Assembly (NCBI GenBank): GCA_019100305.1
Contig: JAHRHW010000265.1
Coordinates: 1 to 6,335, forward strand
Direction of reading: 5' to 3'
Source: Candidatus Thiodiazotropha taylori
Lineage (GTDB): Bacteria > Pseudomonadota > Gammaproteobacteria > Chromatiales > Chromatiaceae
DNA length: 6,335 bases
Positions 5,994-6,335 of the stretch are shown here, one piece after another (position 1 is the stretch's first letter; each line of letters opens with the position of its first letter). The notes beneath the pieces were generated by a model. It was not told the DNA's origin. It worked only from the letters and a program-made list of their open reading frames with translations, and did not search any database. The position numbers and the translations under genes are program-made.

Positions 5994-6335
5994 TCAACTG
6001 GTTTGCCCGTCATCCCAATGCCGCCAACCTTTTAATGGCAGCAATCATGCTGCTGGGGCTGACCGCCCTGCCCGGCCTGCAGCGTGAAACTCTGCCTGAA
6101 ATCGAGAACGATGAGGTCGAGGTCAGGGTCATCTACAAAGGGGCCACGGCAGAGGATGTGGAAGACGCCATCTGTCGCCGCCTGGAAGATGCACTGGAAG
6201 GCATCAGCGATCTGGATGAGATGCGTTGTGAAGCCAGTGAAGGGGTTGGCGTGGCGACGGCACGCATGGTCGAAGGCGCGTTGATGGCGCGCTTTCTCGA
6301 TGATGTGAAGGCGGAGATCGATGCCCTCGATGATC
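5990..6335 (+). CDS. RND efflux transporter permease, N-terminal fragment (cut by window edge)
   Basis: The first 115 codons of an inner-membrane RND pump (proton-driven export, usually about 1,000 residues) are present and open at the right edge. The start is characteristic: MINWFARHPNAANLLM leads into the first transmembrane helix (about 12-30), then LPEIENDEVEVRV opens the periplasmic porter domain. KGATAEDVEDAICRRLEDAL (about 50-69) is the usual first porter helix of the HAE1/AcrB-like group. The ATG overlaps the adaptor stop by four bases. Substrate specificity cannot be read from this part; no heavy-metal-pump signature is visible, so a hydrophobic compound is the default guess. Confidence 0.92.
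   Translation, partial: MINWFARHPNAANLLMAAIMLLGLTALPGLQRETLPEIENDEVEVRVIYKGATAEDVEDAICRRLEDALEGISDLDEMRCEASEGVGVATARMVEGALMARFLDDVKAEIDALDD

Overview
The window reads as chromosomal DNA of a Proteobacterium, most likely a gammaproteobacterium. This rests on moderate GC content, a TetR regulator of the CecR/YbiH type leading an RND efflux operon, and a near-consensus sigma-54 (RpoN) promoter. The placement is inferred from protein style only; no rRNA or marker gene is present. I see no tRNA, rRNA, CRISPR array, insertion sequence or phage gene.

Left part (1-2635, minus strand): a two-gene operon. The promoter-proximal gene encodes a thiamine-diphosphate (ThDP) enzyme that looks like a catabolic, FAD-independent acetolactate synthase. 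Eleven bases later, with its Shine-Dalgarno sequence built into the upstream stop codon, comes an NAD(P)-dependent aldehyde dehydrogenase that runs off the left edge, so its C-terminal third is missing.

Middle (about 2636-3328): an unusually long, AT-richer divergent intergenic region with no convincing gene. It contains a near-perfect sigma-54 promoter pointing right, a weaker sigma-54-like site pointing left towards the acetolactate synthase, a 34-bp imperfect inverted repeat and a terminator-like hairpin with a T tract. It probably works as a shared regulatory hub. The sigma-54 promoter would drive a small protein with two CBS domains and a single C-terminal transmembrane helix (3329-3835).

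Right part (3836-6335, plus strand): a TetR-family regulator of the CecR type, an HlyD/MFP periplasmic adaptor and the start of an RND inner-membrane permease, in one operon. A perfect 16-bp palindrome covers the -35 box of a good sigma-70 promoter ahead of the regulator gene, so autorepression and ligand-induced expression of the pump is the simplest model. Adaptor and permease genes overlap by four bases (ATGA).

The most novel points are the sigma-54 control of the membrane-anchored CBS protein and its divergent pairing with the ThDP enzyme/aldehyde dehydrogenase operon. The efflux operon looks conventional.
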